64,000 nt of DNA from an uncultured Bacteroidales bacterium (GTDB lineage Bacteria; Bacteroidota; Bacteroidia; Bacteroidales; Bacteroidaceae): positions 124,001 to 188,000 of the forward strand of contig CADBWR010000008.1 in NCBI GenBank assembly GCA_902798425.1, in the 5' to 3' direction. Positions 24,737-35,700 of this stretch are shown one piece after another. The notes under the pieces are model-generated. The model was not told the origin of the DNA and ran no database searches. It saw only the letters and a program-made list of their open reading frames with translations. The first letter of the stretch is position 1. Each line of letters starts with the position of its first letter. The position numbers were made by a program, and so were the translations under genes.

Positions 24737-26620
24737 ATGATATCAGTAGAGTCCTTACGCGTAGAAAAGAACGGTGCAGGAAAGTCGACACTGCTGAAGA
24801 TACTCTGCGGACAACAGAAGCCTACAGAGGGTGTGGTGAGCATACCCTCCGACACCACCATCGGCTACCTGCCGCAGGTGATGATATTACAAGACGACAC
24901 CACCGTTCGTCAAGAGACTCAGAAAGCATTCTCCAACGTGACGGAGCTGAAGGCCAAGGTCAATGCGCTGAACCAACAGTTGGCTGAGCGCACCGACTAC
25001 GAGAGCGAAAGCTACTTGGCACTCGTCGAGAAGTTCACGCTGGAGCACGAGCGCTATATGATGTTGGGTGCCGACAACTGCGAGGCAGAGCTGGAGCGCA
25101 CGCTGATGGGCTTAGGCTTTGAACGTACCGACCTGGAGCGTCCCACCAGCGAGTTCTCTGGTGGCTGGCGCATGCGTATCGAGTTGGCCAAGATTCTGTT
25201 GCAGAAGCCCGACGTACTGTTGCTCGACGAGCCCACCAACCATCTGGACATCGAGTCTATACAGTGGTTGGAACAGTGGCTGGCACAGTCGGCAAAAGCC
25301 GTCGTGTTGGTCAGTCACGACCGTGCCTTCATCAACAACGTCACCAACCGCACGCTGGAGATTTCCTGTGGACAGATTGTCGACTATAAGGTGAAGTACG
25401 ACGAGTATGTCGTGTTGCGCAAGGAGCGTCGCGAACAGCAGTTGCGTGCCTATGAGAACCAGCAGAAGGAGATACAGGAGATGCGCCAGTTCATTGAGCG
25501 CTTCCGCTATCAGGCCACCAAGGCCGTACAGGTGCAGCAGAAGGTGAAACAGCTGGAGAAGATAGTACCCATCGAGGTCGATGAGGTCGACAACTCCGCC
25601 CTGCGCCTGAAGTTCCCGCCCTGTCTGCGCTCCGGCGACTATCCCATCATCTGCGAGGACGTCCGCAAGGACTATGGTGCCCATACCGTCTTCTCGCATG
25701 TCAACCTCACCATCAAGCGTGGCGAGAAAGTGGCCTTTGTGGGTAAGAACGGCGAGGGTAAGTCTACGCTGGTGAAGTGCATCATGGGCGAGATACCCTT
25801 TGACGGACATCTGAAGGTAGGGCATAATATCCAGATAGGCTATTTCGCCCAGAACCAGGCACAGCTGCTGGACGAAGAACTCACCGTATTTCAGACCATA
25901 GATAATGTGGCTAAGGGCGACATTCGCCTTCGCATCAATGATATCCTCGGTGCCTTTATGTTTGGTGGCGAGGCATCAGACAAGAAAGTCAAGGTGCTCA
26001 GCGGTGGCGAGCGCAGTCGTCTGGCGATGATTCGCCTGCTGCTGGAACCCGTCAACCTGCTCATTCTCGACGAGCCCACCAACCACCTCGATATGCCTTC
26101 GAAGGACGTGCTGAAAGAGGCCATCCGCGCTTTTGACGGTACGGCTATCATTGTCAGTCACGACCGTGAATTCCTTGACGGGCTGGTCAGCAAGGTCTAT
26201 GAGTTTGGTGGCGGCAAGGTCAGAGAGCACCTCGGTGGTGTGTACGACTGGCTACGGAAGAGTGGTGAGAAGCAAGAGACGAAAGGTGAGAAGCCTCTTG
26301 CCAGCGGTGAGAAGTCGCCTCTGCCCAAGAACAACACCCTTACCTCTAAAGACTCATCCCTCACCTCTAAAGACTCCTATTCCGCCCACAAAGAGCAGCA
26401 GAAGCGCCTTCGCAAGGCCGAGCGTGCTGTCGAGGAGTCGGAGCGCAAAATTAGCGATATGGAGCGCCGTCTGAAGGAACTTGACGACCTGCTGATGGTA
26501 CCTGAGAATGCAGCAGATATGACACTTGTCACCGAGTATACGACGACCAAGAAGGCCCTCGATGAAGAAGTGGAGCGCTGGGAGCGTCTTTCGGAAGAAT
26601 TGGAAATTATTAATCAATAA
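24737..26620 (+). CDS. ABC-F family ATPase with a shortened N-terminus
   Basis: ABC-F proteins are soluble, paired-ATPase translation factors acting at the ribosomal E site. Both signature motifs (FSGGWRMRIELAK and LSGGERSRLAMIR), both Walker B motifs (LLLDEPTNHLD and LILDEPTNHLD) and the second Walker A (GKNGEGKST) are intact, and a C-terminal coiled coil is present. In the first domain MISVESLRVE runs directly into KNGAGKST. The roughly 25 residues that normally form the first strands and the first Gly of Walker A are missing, in frame. The linker before the coiled coil (encoded at about 26335-26380) holds a 21-nt tandem repeat giving LTSKDSS-LTSKDSY. Function may be impaired if the deletion is real. 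Confidence 0.88.
   Translation: MISVESLRVEKNGAGKSTLLKILCGQQKPTEGVVSIPSDTTIGYLPQVMILQDDTTVRQETQKAFSNVTELKAKVNALNQQLAERTDYESESYLALVEKFTLEHERYMMLGADNCEAELERTLMGLGFERTDLERPTSEFSGGWRMRIELAKILLQKPDVLLLDEPTNHLDIESIQWLEQWLAQSAKAVVLVSHDRAFINNVTNRTLEISCGQIVDYKVKYDEYVVLRKERREQQLRAYENQQKEIQEMRQFIERFRYQATKAVQVQQKVKQLEKIVPIEVDEVDNSALRLKFPPCLRSGDYPIICEDVRKDYGAHTVFSHVNLTIKRGEKVAFVGKNGEGKSTLVKCIMGEIPFDGHLKVGHNIQIGYFAQNQAQLLDEELTVFQTIDNVAKGDIRLRINDILGAFMFGGEASDKKVKVLSGGERSRLAMIRLLLEPVNLLILDEPTNHLDMPSKDVLKEAIRAFDGTAIIVSHDREFLDGLVSKVYEFGGGKVREHLGGVYDWLRKSGEKQETKGEKPLASGEKSPLPKNNTLTSKDSSLTSKDSYSAHKEQQKRLRKAERAVEESERKISDMERRLKELDDLLMVPENAADMTLVTEYTTTKKALDEEVERWERLSEELEIINQ
26335..26380 (+). repeat. In-frame 21-nt tandem repeat in the ABC-F linker
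   Basis: Two near-identical units with core ACCTCTAAAGACTC encode LTSKDSS and LTSKDSY in the linker between the second ATPase domain and the coiled coil. Repeated GGTGAGAAG motifs precede them. Confidence 0.7.
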
Positions 26621-26631
26621 AATTTCAAAGT

Positions 26632-28659
26632 ATGAAAAAACTATTAACGATGATGGCATTAGCTATGTTGACGGCATCAGCTTCTGCACAGCTCAAGTCG
26701 GGTATCAGTATGAATGACCTTGACAAGTCTGTGCGTCCTGCTGACGACTTCTATGAGTATGCCTGTGGTGGATGGATGAAAGCCAATCCGCTCCCTGCCG
26801 CTTATTCGCGTTACGGCAGCTTTGACCGCTTGGCCGAGGACAACAACAAGCGCATCAATGGTATTTTGAAAGAACTGCAGGAGAATACCTATCCTGCTGG
26901 TTCGGTAGAGCAGAAACTCAGCGACCTCTATAAGCTCGCTATGGACTCTGTGCGCAGAGAACAGGACGGACTGGCTCCTGTGATGCCGCTCATCAAGCGT
27001 CTGGAGACTGCCAAGACCAAGGAACAACTCTTCGCCATCCAACTGGAGTTGATGCCTTACGGCAATATGGAAATCTTTGGTGCCTATATCGGTGCCGATG
27101 AGAAGAATGCCGCGCAGAACATCCTGAACTTCTACCAGAGTGGTCTGACGCTGGGTCAGAAAGACTACTATCTGGAGAACGACGAGGCAACGGCCAAGAT
27201 TCGTGAGGCCTACAAGAAGCACATCGTCCGCATGTTCCAGCTCTTTGGCTTCAAGAAGAGCGCTGCCGAGAAGAAGATGAAGAACATTCTGAAGGTTGAG
27301 ACAGCGCTGGCCAAGGTGTCAAAGTCGCGCACTGAACTGCGTGATCCCATCGCTAACTATAACAAGATGACGCTGAAGGAGTTGGATGCTATATGTCCAC
27401 ACCTGCAGATCGAGCGTCAGATGAATGCCAAGGGCATCAAGAGCCAGTATATGCAGGAGGTTGTCGTGGGCCAGGTGGAGTTCATGAAGGCTGCTGACAA
27501 ACTGTTCAGCGCGATGACTGCCGCCGAGTATCGCGATGTGATGGAGTGGGGACAGATTGACGGAAGCACAGGATATCTGAACGATGCGGTGCGTGCTGCC
27601 AATTTCGACTTCTACGGCAAGGTATTCTCTGGACGTAAGGAGGACCATCCCCTGTGGCGCCGCGCTACCAACCAGGTGCAGGGCGTGATGGGCGAGGCTC
27701 TGGGACGCATCTATGTGAAGAAATACTTCCCTGCATCGTCTAAGGAGCGCATGAAGACGCTCGTCGAGAACCTGCGCATTGCACTGGGCGAGCGTATTGC
27801 TGCTCAGGACTGGATGGACGATTCGACGAAGGTCAACGCCCTGCTGAAGCTTAACACGTTCTACGTGAAGATTGGTTATCCTGATCGTTGGACAGACCTG
27901 TCAGCACTGAAAATTGATGCGAAAAAATCTTACTTTGAGAACATGCAAGAGTGCAGCCGCTTCTGGAATGCTTGGCAGATAGAGCACACTGCTGGAAAGC
28001 CGGTCGATAGAGACGATTGGCACATGACGCCACAGACAGTCAATGCGTACTATAATCCTACCACAAACGAAATCTGTTTCCCCGCTGGTATTCTGCAAGT
28101 TCCATTCTTTGACCCAACGGCTGACGATGCCTTTAACTATGGCGCTATTGGTGTAGTCATTGGTCACGAGATGACGCATGGATTCGATGACCAAGGACGT
28201 CAGTATGACAAGGATGGAAATATGCACGACTGGTGGAAGGAAGATGACGCAAAGAACTTTACAGAACGTACGGATAAGTATGCTGACTTCTTCTCGAAAA
28301 TCAAGGTACTTCCTGACCTCAATGCCAATGGTCGTCTGACCCTGGGCGAGAACCTCGCCGACCACGGAGGTCTGCAGGTAGCATGGCGTGCCTATAAGAA
28401 CGCCACCAAGCGCGCAGCACTGCCCGTTATCGACGGACTGACCGCTGACCAGCGCTTCTTTATTGCCTATGCTGGTGTGTGGGCAGGAAACATTGTGGAG
28501 GCCGAGATTCGTAACCGCACTAAGAGCGACCCCCACTCACTGGGTCGTTGGCGTGTGAATGGCGCCCTGCCGCATATCGATGCGTGGTATGAAGCATTCG
28601 GAGTCAAAGAAGGTGACAAAATGTATCTTCCGAAGTCGGAACGCTTGCCTTTGTGGTAA
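26632..28659 (+). CDS. pepO: M13-family metallopeptidase (neprilysin/PepO-like)
   Basis: Zinc endopeptidase predicted to be exported. The 675-residue product has a signal peptide (MKKLLTMMALAMLTASASA), the M13 N-terminal helical domain, and the catalytic segment VIGHEMTHGFDDQGRQYD with the HExxH zinc motif. ENLADHGG follows, supplying the third ligand, and a C-terminal region typical of M13 ends near KSDPHSLGRWRVNG. It starts 11 bp after the ABC-F gene and is probably co-transcribed. A terminator follows at 28685-28720. Confidence 0.95.
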   Translation: MKKLLTMMALAMLTASASAQLKSGISMNDLDKSVRPADDFYEYACGGWMKANPLPAAYSRYGSFDRLAEDNNKRINGILKELQENTYPAGSVEQKLSDLYKLAMDSVRREQDGLAPVMPLIKRLETAKTKEQLFAIQLELMPYGNMEIFGAYIGADEKNAAQNILNFYQSGLTLGQKDYYLENDEATAKIREAYKKHIVRMFQLFGFKKSAAEKKMKNILKVETALAKVSKSRTELRDPIANYNKMTLKELDAICPHLQIERQMNAKGIKSQYMQEVVVGQVEFMKAADKLFSAMTAAEYRDVMEWGQIDGSTGYLNDAVRAANFDFYGKVFSGRKEDHPLWRRATNQVQGVMGEALGRIYVKKYFPASSKERMKTLVENLRIALGERIAAQDWMDDSTKVNALLKLNTFYVKIGYPDRWTDLSALKIDAKKSYFENMQECSRFWNAWQIEHTAGKPVDRDDWHMTPQTVNAYYNPTTNEICFPAGILQVPFFDPTADDAFNYGAIGVVIGHEMTHGFDDQGRQYDKDGNMHDWWKEDDAKNFTERTDKYADFFSKIKVLPDLNANGRLTLGENLADHGGLQVAWRAYKNATKRAALPVIDGLTADQRFFIAYAGVWAGNIVEAEIRNRTKSDPHSLGRWRVNGALPHIDAWYEAFGVKEGDKMYLPKSERLPLW

Positions 28660-28684
28660 GGATATTGACCAAAATAGGAAAAAT

Positions 28685-28720
28685 GCCGTCGTAAATATAA
28701 ATTTACGGCGGTTTTTTTTT
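28685..28720 (+). terminator. Intrinsic terminator after the M13 peptidase
   Basis: The stem CCGTCGTAAAT/ATTTACGGCGG with a 3-nt loop is followed by a run of nine or more T. It separates the peptidase from the signalling cluster. Confidence 0.85.
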
Positions 28721-28747
28721 GCGTTTATATTTTTTTTACTATCTTTG
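28718..28747 (+). promoter_or_regulatory. Promoter of the zinc-ribbon/kinase/AAA/FHA/PP2C cluster
   Basis: TTTG at about 28718-28721 and TATCTTTG at 28740-28747, 18 nt apart, lie 36 nt before the first gene. The -33 box overlaps the terminator T run. Confidence 0.75.
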
Positions 28748-28782
28748 CAACTATAATTTTAAACTACAGTATTTACTACAGC

Positions 28783-29745
28783 ATGACAATTGACGAAAAC
28801 ACCCCACAATCAGGCGATTTGCAGCGCACCGTAAGGTCCCAGCAAATGTCTAGTAATCCCATACAATCCCAAGGGTTCCAGCAATCCTATACTTCCCGAC
28901 AGGCGATGCAGCAGCCTCAGCAGCGTACAGCGGCAGGCAAGGCGTGTCCCTTTTGCGGAGCCATCAACGAACCCGAGGCAATGTTCTGTGCACAGTGTGG
29001 ACAGCCCATCAGCAAGGCGACCTGTCCGCATTGTGGTGCCGAGGTTGATCCTGACGCAGACTTCTGTGAAATCTGCCATCACTATATTAAGAAAGACGTC
29101 TGCTCCTATTGCGGCGCCCATCTGGAAGGCAATGAAGCCTACTGTCCTGAGTGTGGCAGTCCACGAGGAGGAATGGTTTGTCCCACCTGTCACACGCTGA
29201 ACGACTTTGCTTTCTGCAAGAAGTGTGGTACGGCACTAACCAAGGAAGCCCGTCAGCTGGTCAAGCAGTTGCGCCTGAATCCCGACTATCAGCAGTTGCA
29301 GGAAATAGTCAGAGACTACTCTAATTTGGAGAATGCGCTGCCCTATAGCTCTGAACGAGATGTCCTGAAGGAACAGAACAATCAGCAGTTGCGTGAGCGT
29401 GTCCTTGCCTTGTTGGCTAAGGACGAGGGCGTAGAGAATCCCGTGATTCCCAAGGTGGAGTCGAAGCGTATGACACGCGAGGAACTAGACAAGATGAAAT
29501 CTGTCAAGATCAAGATGCTCTCCGCCATCCTCGACAAGTTAGCCGTGCCTCCTACGACATCTCCTGTCCAGGCACGCAATTTCGCTATGGCCAGCAAACC
29601 CGTTGGTGTCCGTCTGGCTTGGGTGTGCAACTACAAGCATGCCATGCATAGCAGTCCCTGCGGATGTGCTAAACCCCATTTGGGCGGCAAGTGGGTAGTG
29701 TTAGGTAAGAATAGTAGTTCAGAAGATATTAAAGACGACAAATAA
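28783..29745 (+). CDS. Four-module zinc-ribbon protein, first gene of the signalling cluster
   Basis: The 320-residue product has a Gln/Ser-rich N-terminal tail and then four zinc-ribbon modules with Cys pairs at 55/58-69/72, 81/84-95/98, 107/110-121/124 and 133/136-145/148. A helical region follows, and the C-terminus contains a short Cys/Gly-rich segment. The tail holds TVR at Thr16, similar to the TIR motifs of the kinase encoded 2 bp downstream. No enzyme domain is visible. It is probably an adaptor for the kinase/AAA machinery; its function is not known. Confidence 0.8.
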   Translation: MTIDENTPQSGDLQRTVRSQQMSSNPIQSQGFQQSYTSRQAMQQPQQRTAAGKACPFCGAINEPEAMFCAQCGQPISKATCPHCGAEVDPDADFCEICHHYIKKDVCSYCGAHLEGNEAYCPECGSPRGGMVCPTCHTLNDFAFCKKCGTALTKEARQLVKQLRLNPDYQQLQEIVRDYSNLENALPYSSERDVLKEQNNQQLRERVLALLAKDEGVENPVIPKVESKRMTREELDKMKSVKIKMLSAILDKLAVPPTTSPVQARNFAMASKPVGVRLAWVCNYKHAMHSSPCGCAKPHLGGKWVVLGKNSSSEDIKDDK

Positions 29746-29747
29746 AC

Positions 29748-32717
29748 ATGGATGTGACCAATCGACAGTCAGCCCCCATCAATAACGATGCCACTATCAG
29801 AGTGGGATCGCCACAAGCTGCTCAGGCAGGAGCCTCTGATGTAACTATCAGACCAGATCAGATGATGCAAGACACCAGCGACGATGAATTACGCGATGGC
29901 GACTTCGTGCTGAAGGGCAGAATATATCGTGGCGTCAAGTGCCTGAGTGACAACTCCGGCGAGGCGCAGGTGTTTCTGGTAGAAGGCGAAGAGGGCGAGC
30001 GCGTGCTGAAAGTATACTATCCAAATTTCACCATCAAGAAGGAGTTGATGCGTATTATCCAGAACCTCAACTTCGAGATGATCGTCAAGATTACCGACTA
30101 CGGAAAAACCTATGTGGACGGTAAGAATCGTGACTACGAACTGATGGAGTACCTTCGTGGTGGTACGCTCGCTGAACACGACCTCAACGGCAACTTCAAC
30201 CAGTTCCGCCGCATTGCCCTACAGTGTGCTGCAGCACTGGCCTATTGTCACAACAACAACATCATCCATAAGGATATCAAGCCTGGCAACTACTTTTTCC
30301 GCGACGTAGAGCATAAAGAGATTGTGCTGGGCGATTTTGGTATCTCTAGCATTATGGAGGACGAAGGACGCCTGCATAAGACTACCCAGGCTCGTACCCC
30401 CGTCTATGCTGCCCCTGAGATGTATAACGACGTCATCGATGGCGAGGTGGAGATTACACCCGCTGCTGACTTCTACTCGCTGGGTATTACGCTGATGACA
30501 CTCTGGCTGGGCGAGAACCCGCTGAGCCAGAATGAGCGTATTATTATGCGTAAGAAGAACGAGGGGCGTCTGCCACGTATCAACGAACTGCCTGAGCGTG
30601 TCCGGATGATTGTACAGGGACTGACGACAGTCAATCCTTCCACTCGCTGGGGCTATAATCAGGTAGAACGCTGGTTCCTGGGCGAGGATGTCCCCGTGGA
30701 TATCTCGTCGCCGCTGTTGAAATACCGTAGCTTCATTGTCGACCCTGAGCGCAACCTCGTAGCTGACAATGTCCATGAGTTGATACCTATGCTGATGGAT
30801 AACGAGCGACTGGCTATCAGCTACCTCTACAACGGCCGTATTCCTAGCTGGCTGGAGCAGTGCGGCAATGTGAAGCTGAGTTCGGCAGTAAAAGACATCA
30901 TTGTCAATCGCTATCCTGCCGACCAGCGTGCTGGCCTGATGGCTTCTGTCTATGTCATGGAGCCGTCCTATCCTTATGTCGACCTGCGTGGCAACAAGTG
31001 TGGCGACATCCATAGCGTCGCTATCTCCATCCTCAGCTATATGGAGGAGTATGCCATGGTACTACGCAATCCTAATGACAATATCTTCCTCTATATCGAG
31101 GCACACACCAAGGCTGATGTCACTCGTCTGCGCAACTACTTTGCGCCAGACAGCCAACTGACGCAGCGTGTCGCCATCCTACGACTGGTCTACGAGATTG
31201 ACCCTGCTATTCCCTTCCTGGTGAAGTATCCGTCAGGCAATGTGCAGGATATTGTCCGCTCCTTTGGCTATGAGAACTGCACAGAAGACGAGTGGGTGAG
31301 TCTGAGCGACGGACGACTGCTGTCGTGGATGTTCAGCCACGAAGACCAGATGGCCTGCGAAGCGTTGCGCATTATGACGGAAGGCAAGGAACCCTCACGC
31401 TCTCTGGGCTATAAGGTGCTCTATAACCTCGATCGCGAGGCTGCCTACGACCTGCGCGAAGCGGACACACCCTATAAGGTTGGTGAAATACTGCGTGAGG
31501 AGTTGAAAGAGTGGCAGGAACTCAGCCCCGAGGAGTTTGAACAGTGCATTGGCGAATTTGCCGACCCTGATGGCCGCTTCTATTATTTCGCCCAATTGCA
31601 TGGCTGGTACGAGCAACTGGCACAGGCTAAGGCTTGTTTTGACCTGAAGAGCGAAGAGAACAAAGAACGTCTGGGAGCCTACGACCTGCGTACAGCAGCC
31701 TATCGCTTCTGTCGCTTCTTGGGTGCCATACCTACCTATATGCTGGAAGATGGTACAGAACTGACGGATGGTACCAACTTCGAGAAACAGACGCGTCGCC
31801 CACTCTTGCTGGGTGCTATGCGTCGTGGTTCTCTGAGTCAGTGGATGTCCGTATTCTTCCACGAAGACCCCCACAAGAATTTTGAAGAGCCCTACAGCTA
31901 TGAACACAGACTGGAAGACTGGGCCTTGAACTTAGGCCAGGTCGACCAGAACCAGATATACTACAAGCGTCTCACCACTGCCAAAGAGGAAACGGCGCGT
32001 AAATACGCTAATGTCAGAAAGGAGTATAACAGGGCTAAGTTCAAGGAGCACCGCTGGCGCACCATGTTCTACGGACTCTGTGCAGCATGGATAGCCTTGC
32101 TGCTCATCTTCGGCATCAGCAATCGCGACGAGGTCATGCAGCATACGTCGCTGTTCATCCTGTTCCCTGTGGGTGGTGTTACCGCACTCATTGTCGCCCT
32201 GCGCGCCTTCTTCCGCGGCTATGGCATCGTGCTGAGTGCCCTCTGGGGACTGCTGGGCTTGCTGACGGCTATGGTGCCAGTCATTATCATGAAGTATGTC
32301 TACAATATGCATCCAGGCATGTTTGTTCCTGCCATTATCGTGATGACGCTGGTATATATGCTGATCTGTCACTTTACGGATTACAACAGAGATTCCAAGA
32401 CAGAAAACCTGTTCATCAACGAGGTCATGGAGGACGACGTGAAGACCAGTCTGATGGAGCCGCTTATCTACACCTTCAAGCAGAAGTCGTTCAAGTTCAA
32501 GGGCTCCAAGTTCTCGCTGCTCGACGATGTGACCAACCAGGTGCGTTCCATCAGTGGCGAGTCTGTGCTGCACTACAAGGTGTGGACGCTGATGATTGCC
32601 CTGTTGCTGTTGGAAATGGTTCTCTTCAATCCGAAGTTGATGAACTATCAGGTTAAAGACAAGATGAACCTTTCTCCTAATAAAGTCATTGAACAATTAC
32701 AAAAGGATGTTGAATAA
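29748..32717 (+). CDS. Membrane-anchored serine/threonine protein kinase
   Basis: The 989-residue product begins with a disordered tail containing two TIR motifs (Thr16 and Thr33). A eukaryotic-type kinase domain (about 55-310) follows, with Lys88 in VLKVY, the catalytic loop HKDIKPGN (174-181), DFG (196-198) and APE (222-224), so it looks active. A long region without a recognised domain covers about 320-760. Three or four transmembrane helices cluster at about 773-885 and one more lies near 947-965. The kinase domain therefore faces the cytoplasm with a C-terminal membrane anchor. It is tightly linked to its neighbours (2-bp gaps on both sides), a PP2C phosphatase and an FHA protein. Confidence 0.88.
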   Translation: MDVTNRQSAPINNDATIRVGSPQAAQAGASDVTIRPDQMMQDTSDDELRDGDFVLKGRIYRGVKCLSDNSGEAQVFLVEGEEGERVLKVYYPNFTIKKELMRIIQNLNFEMIVKITDYGKTYVDGKNRDYELMEYLRGGTLAEHDLNGNFNQFRRIALQCAAALAYCHNNNIIHKDIKPGNYFFRDVEHKEIVLGDFGISSIMEDEGRLHKTTQARTPVYAAPEMYNDVIDGEVEITPAADFYSLGITLMTLWLGENPLSQNERIIMRKKNEGRLPRINELPERVRMIVQGLTTVNPSTRWGYNQVERWFLGEDVPVDISSPLLKYRSFIVDPERNLVADNVHELIPMLMDNERLAISYLYNGRIPSWLEQCGNVKLSSAVKDIIVNRYPADQRAGLMASVYVMEPSYPYVDLRGNKCGDIHSVAISILSYMEEYAMVLRNPNDNIFLYIEAHTKADVTRLRNYFAPDSQLTQRVAILRLVYEIDPAIPFLVKYPSGNVQDIVRSFGYENCTEDEWVSLSDGRLLSWMFSHEDQMACEALRIMTEGKEPSRSLGYKVLYNLDREAAYDLREADTPYKVGEILREELKEWQELSPEEFEQCIGEFADPDGRFYYFAQLHGWYEQLAQAKACFDLKSEENKERLGAYDLRTAAYRFCRFLGAIPTYMLEDGTELTDGTNFEKQTRRPLLLGAMRRGSLSQWMSVFFHEDPHKNFEEPYSYEHRLEDWALNLGQVDQNQIYYKRLTTAKEETARKYANVRKEYNRAKFKEHRWRTMFYGLCAAWIALLLIFGISNRDEVMQHTSLFILFPVGGVTALIVALRAFFRGYGIVLSALWGLLGLLTAMVPVIIMKYVYNMHPGMFVPAIIVMTLVYMLICHFTDYNRDSKTENLFINEVMEDDVKTSLMEPLIYTFKQKSFKFKGSKFSLLDDVTNQVRSISGESVLHYKVWTLMIALLLLEMVLFNPKLMNYQVKDKMNLSPNKVIEQLQKDVE

Positions 32718-32719
32718 AT

Positions 32720-35700
32720 ATGGTTTGTGAGCATTGCCAAAAGGAGAACCGCTCGATAGCTAAGTTCTGTAAATGGTGCGGACAGCCGCTCGTTTCACAG
32801 AACGTCTTGGATCGTCTGGTAGGTCTCGACGACGTGAAGCAGCAGCTGAAGACCATTGTCGACACCTATACCTATCTGCGCTCCCGCAAGGATGTGGTGA
32901 ATGTTCGTCTGAGCATGAACACCATTATCATTGGCGAGACAGGTACTGGAAAGACTGCCCTGTCAGAGGTTATCAGAGACTATTTCCAACAACATAAAAT
33001 CATACAGAAGCCCAAGTTGACGATGGTCGATGCTGTCGACTATCAGCGCTTTGTCGACAAGTGGGACGAGAATGTGGAAAATGCCAAGGGGGGCATTCTC
33101 TTCTTCGACAATGTCCAAAAGCTGTTGCCCGACCGCTACTCCAACCAGGTCAATCCGCTGGATAAACTGTTTGTCGAGATGGACAAATGGGACGAAGATC
33201 CCATCGTTGTCATTGCTGGTCTGCCCAAGGGCTTGGACGATTTCCTGGCAGCGAACCCTGCTGCGCAGAATCGTTTCAAATACACATTCCGAATACCCAC
33301 ACCAGGCTATCAGGAGTTGTGCGACATCTGTAAAATGGAGTTGCGCACCAAGTATGGCCTTACCAACTTCTCGCCAGAGGCCGACCGCAAGCTGTTGCGC
33401 CTCTTCCAGTATCAGGTGAAAATCAAGGACGATACCTTTGGCTACGGCCATGTCGCCATCAAGACGGCAGAGGACATCTTTACCTCGTTCATCAGCCGTG
33501 GTTCATCAGCCGTGATGGTCGAAGACTTCGACATCAAAGGCTATGTGCCTGAGGAGCGCACGCTGGAGGATATTCTCAACGACTTGGACTGCTATATTGG
33601 TATGGACGAAGTCAAGAAGGCTGTCAAGGAGATAGCCCTCACCGTACATAATAATATTCAGCGTGCTCAGCGCGGACTGGGTCAGCAGGAGAAGATGGGC
33701 ATCCACATCGTCCTGACGGGTAACCCTGGTACGGGAAAGACCACCATAGCCCGCAAGTTGGGTGAAATCCTCGAGTCGATAGGCTATCTGGACAGCGGTC
33801 ACGTCGTCGAGGTAGACCGTTCTAAGATGGTCAGCCCCTATCAGGGCGAGACCCCCAAGTTGGTCGACCGCCTCTGCGACAAGGCCATGGGGGGCATCCT
33901 CTTTGTCGACGAGGCCTATACGCTGGCTCCTGTCAGCAGTGGTGGCGACAAAGATCAGCAGGGCACGCAAGCCTTGGAGCAGTTGATGAAGCGCATGGAG
34001 GACGACCGCGGCAAGTTCGTGGTCATCGCCGCCGGTTATCGTCAGGAGATGGAGAACCTCTTCCGCATCAACCCGGGTGTGCGCAGCCGCTTCAGCTATT
34101 TCCTCAACATCGATGACTACACGCCCGACCAGCTGTTCCAAATCATGCTGGTCTTCGCCAAGGAAAAGAAGTACCAGTTCACTGAGGAGGCGCAGGAGTT
34201 GACGCAGAAAATGGTCACCGAGATGTACAACTCGCGCGACAAGGACTTCGCCAACGGACGCACCATGCGCCAGCTCTTCGACAAGATCTGTGCCAAGCAG
34301 GCTGAGCGCTTGCAGCAAGTCGACATCACGACGCTCTCCAACGAACAGTTGATGACTATCGACGTGCAGGATATTCCCTACGATGCACCGCAGGCTGTCG
34401 ACTATACGCAGTGTCTGGCCCAGCTCGATGGTATGGTGGGCCTTGCTGCTGTCAAGAAAGAAATCAGCAACCTCGCAGCATTCCTCAACCTGCAGATACG
34501 TCGTGGCGAGACCAACACGTTCCAGGGCAAGCACTACGTCTTTACAGGTAATCCTGGTACGGGAAAAACCACCGTAGCACGCATCATGGCCAACGTCTTC
34601 CGCTCGTTGGGCATCCTCTCACGAGGCCAGCTGGTAGAGGCTGACCGCTCGAAACTGGTGGCTGGCTTTGCGGGGCAGACGGCTATCAAGACCAACCAAC
34701 TCATCGACTCCGCCATGGGTGGTGTGCTCTTCATCGACGAAGCCTATACGCTGAAGTCCAGTGACCAAGACTCCTTTGGCGCTGAGGCTATCGACACACT
34801 GTTGAAGCGCCTGGAGGACGACCGTGGCAAGTTCATCTGCATCGTGGCCGGTTATACGGATAACATGCACGAATTCATCAATACCAACCCTGGACTGAAG
34901 AGCCGCTTCACGCAGACCATCCATTTTGAAGACTATACCCCCGACGAACTGACGGAGATATTCCTCAACCTGGCTAAGGCTAAGAACTTTACCCTCGACG
35001 CAGAGACTAAAGGTGCCCTTCATCGCCAGTTCGAACAGCTCTACCTGCGTCGCGACAAGAACTTTGGCAATGCTCGCGAGGCGCGTCGCATCTTCGACCA
35101 GGCTGTCGAGCGACAGAGCCAGCGCCTGGTTACCATGATGGGCAATCCCGACTTCAAGGACGAGGATATGTACCGCATTACCACTGCCGACCTCGCTGTG
35201 GAGGCTGCTGCCAAGGCGCGTCCTATCGATGAGGTGCTCAACGAGCTCGACGAGTTCATTGGTATGCGCTCTGTGAAGAATATGATACGTCGTCTGGCCG
35301 TACAGAGCATGTTTATCAAGCAGCGTGCCGCTATGGGTGCAGGCAGCGTCCAGCAGATGTCTATGAACTTCATCCTGACGGGTAATCCTGGTACAGGAAA
35401 GACCAGTGTCGCCCGCAAGATGGGCGAGGTGCTGCAGTCTATGGATATCCTGCCCACCTGCCGTGTCATCGAGGCCAGCCGGGCTACCTTGGTGGGTAAG
35501 TATATGGGCGAGACTCCCAAGATTGTCAACAGCATGTGCGACAAGGCCATGGGTGGCATCCTCTTCATCGATGAGGCCTATACGCTGTCTGCCGACAACG
35601 ACATGTACGGCAAGGAGGCCATCGATACGCTGATGAAGCGCATGGAGGACGATCGCGGCAAGTTCGTGGTCATCGCCGCTGGCTATAAGGACGAGATGGA

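Noticed and set aside
33506..34534. 342-codon minus-strand open frame opposite the AAA gene
   Set aside because: It mirrors the codon pattern of the well-supported AAA modules, has no promoter and resembles no family.
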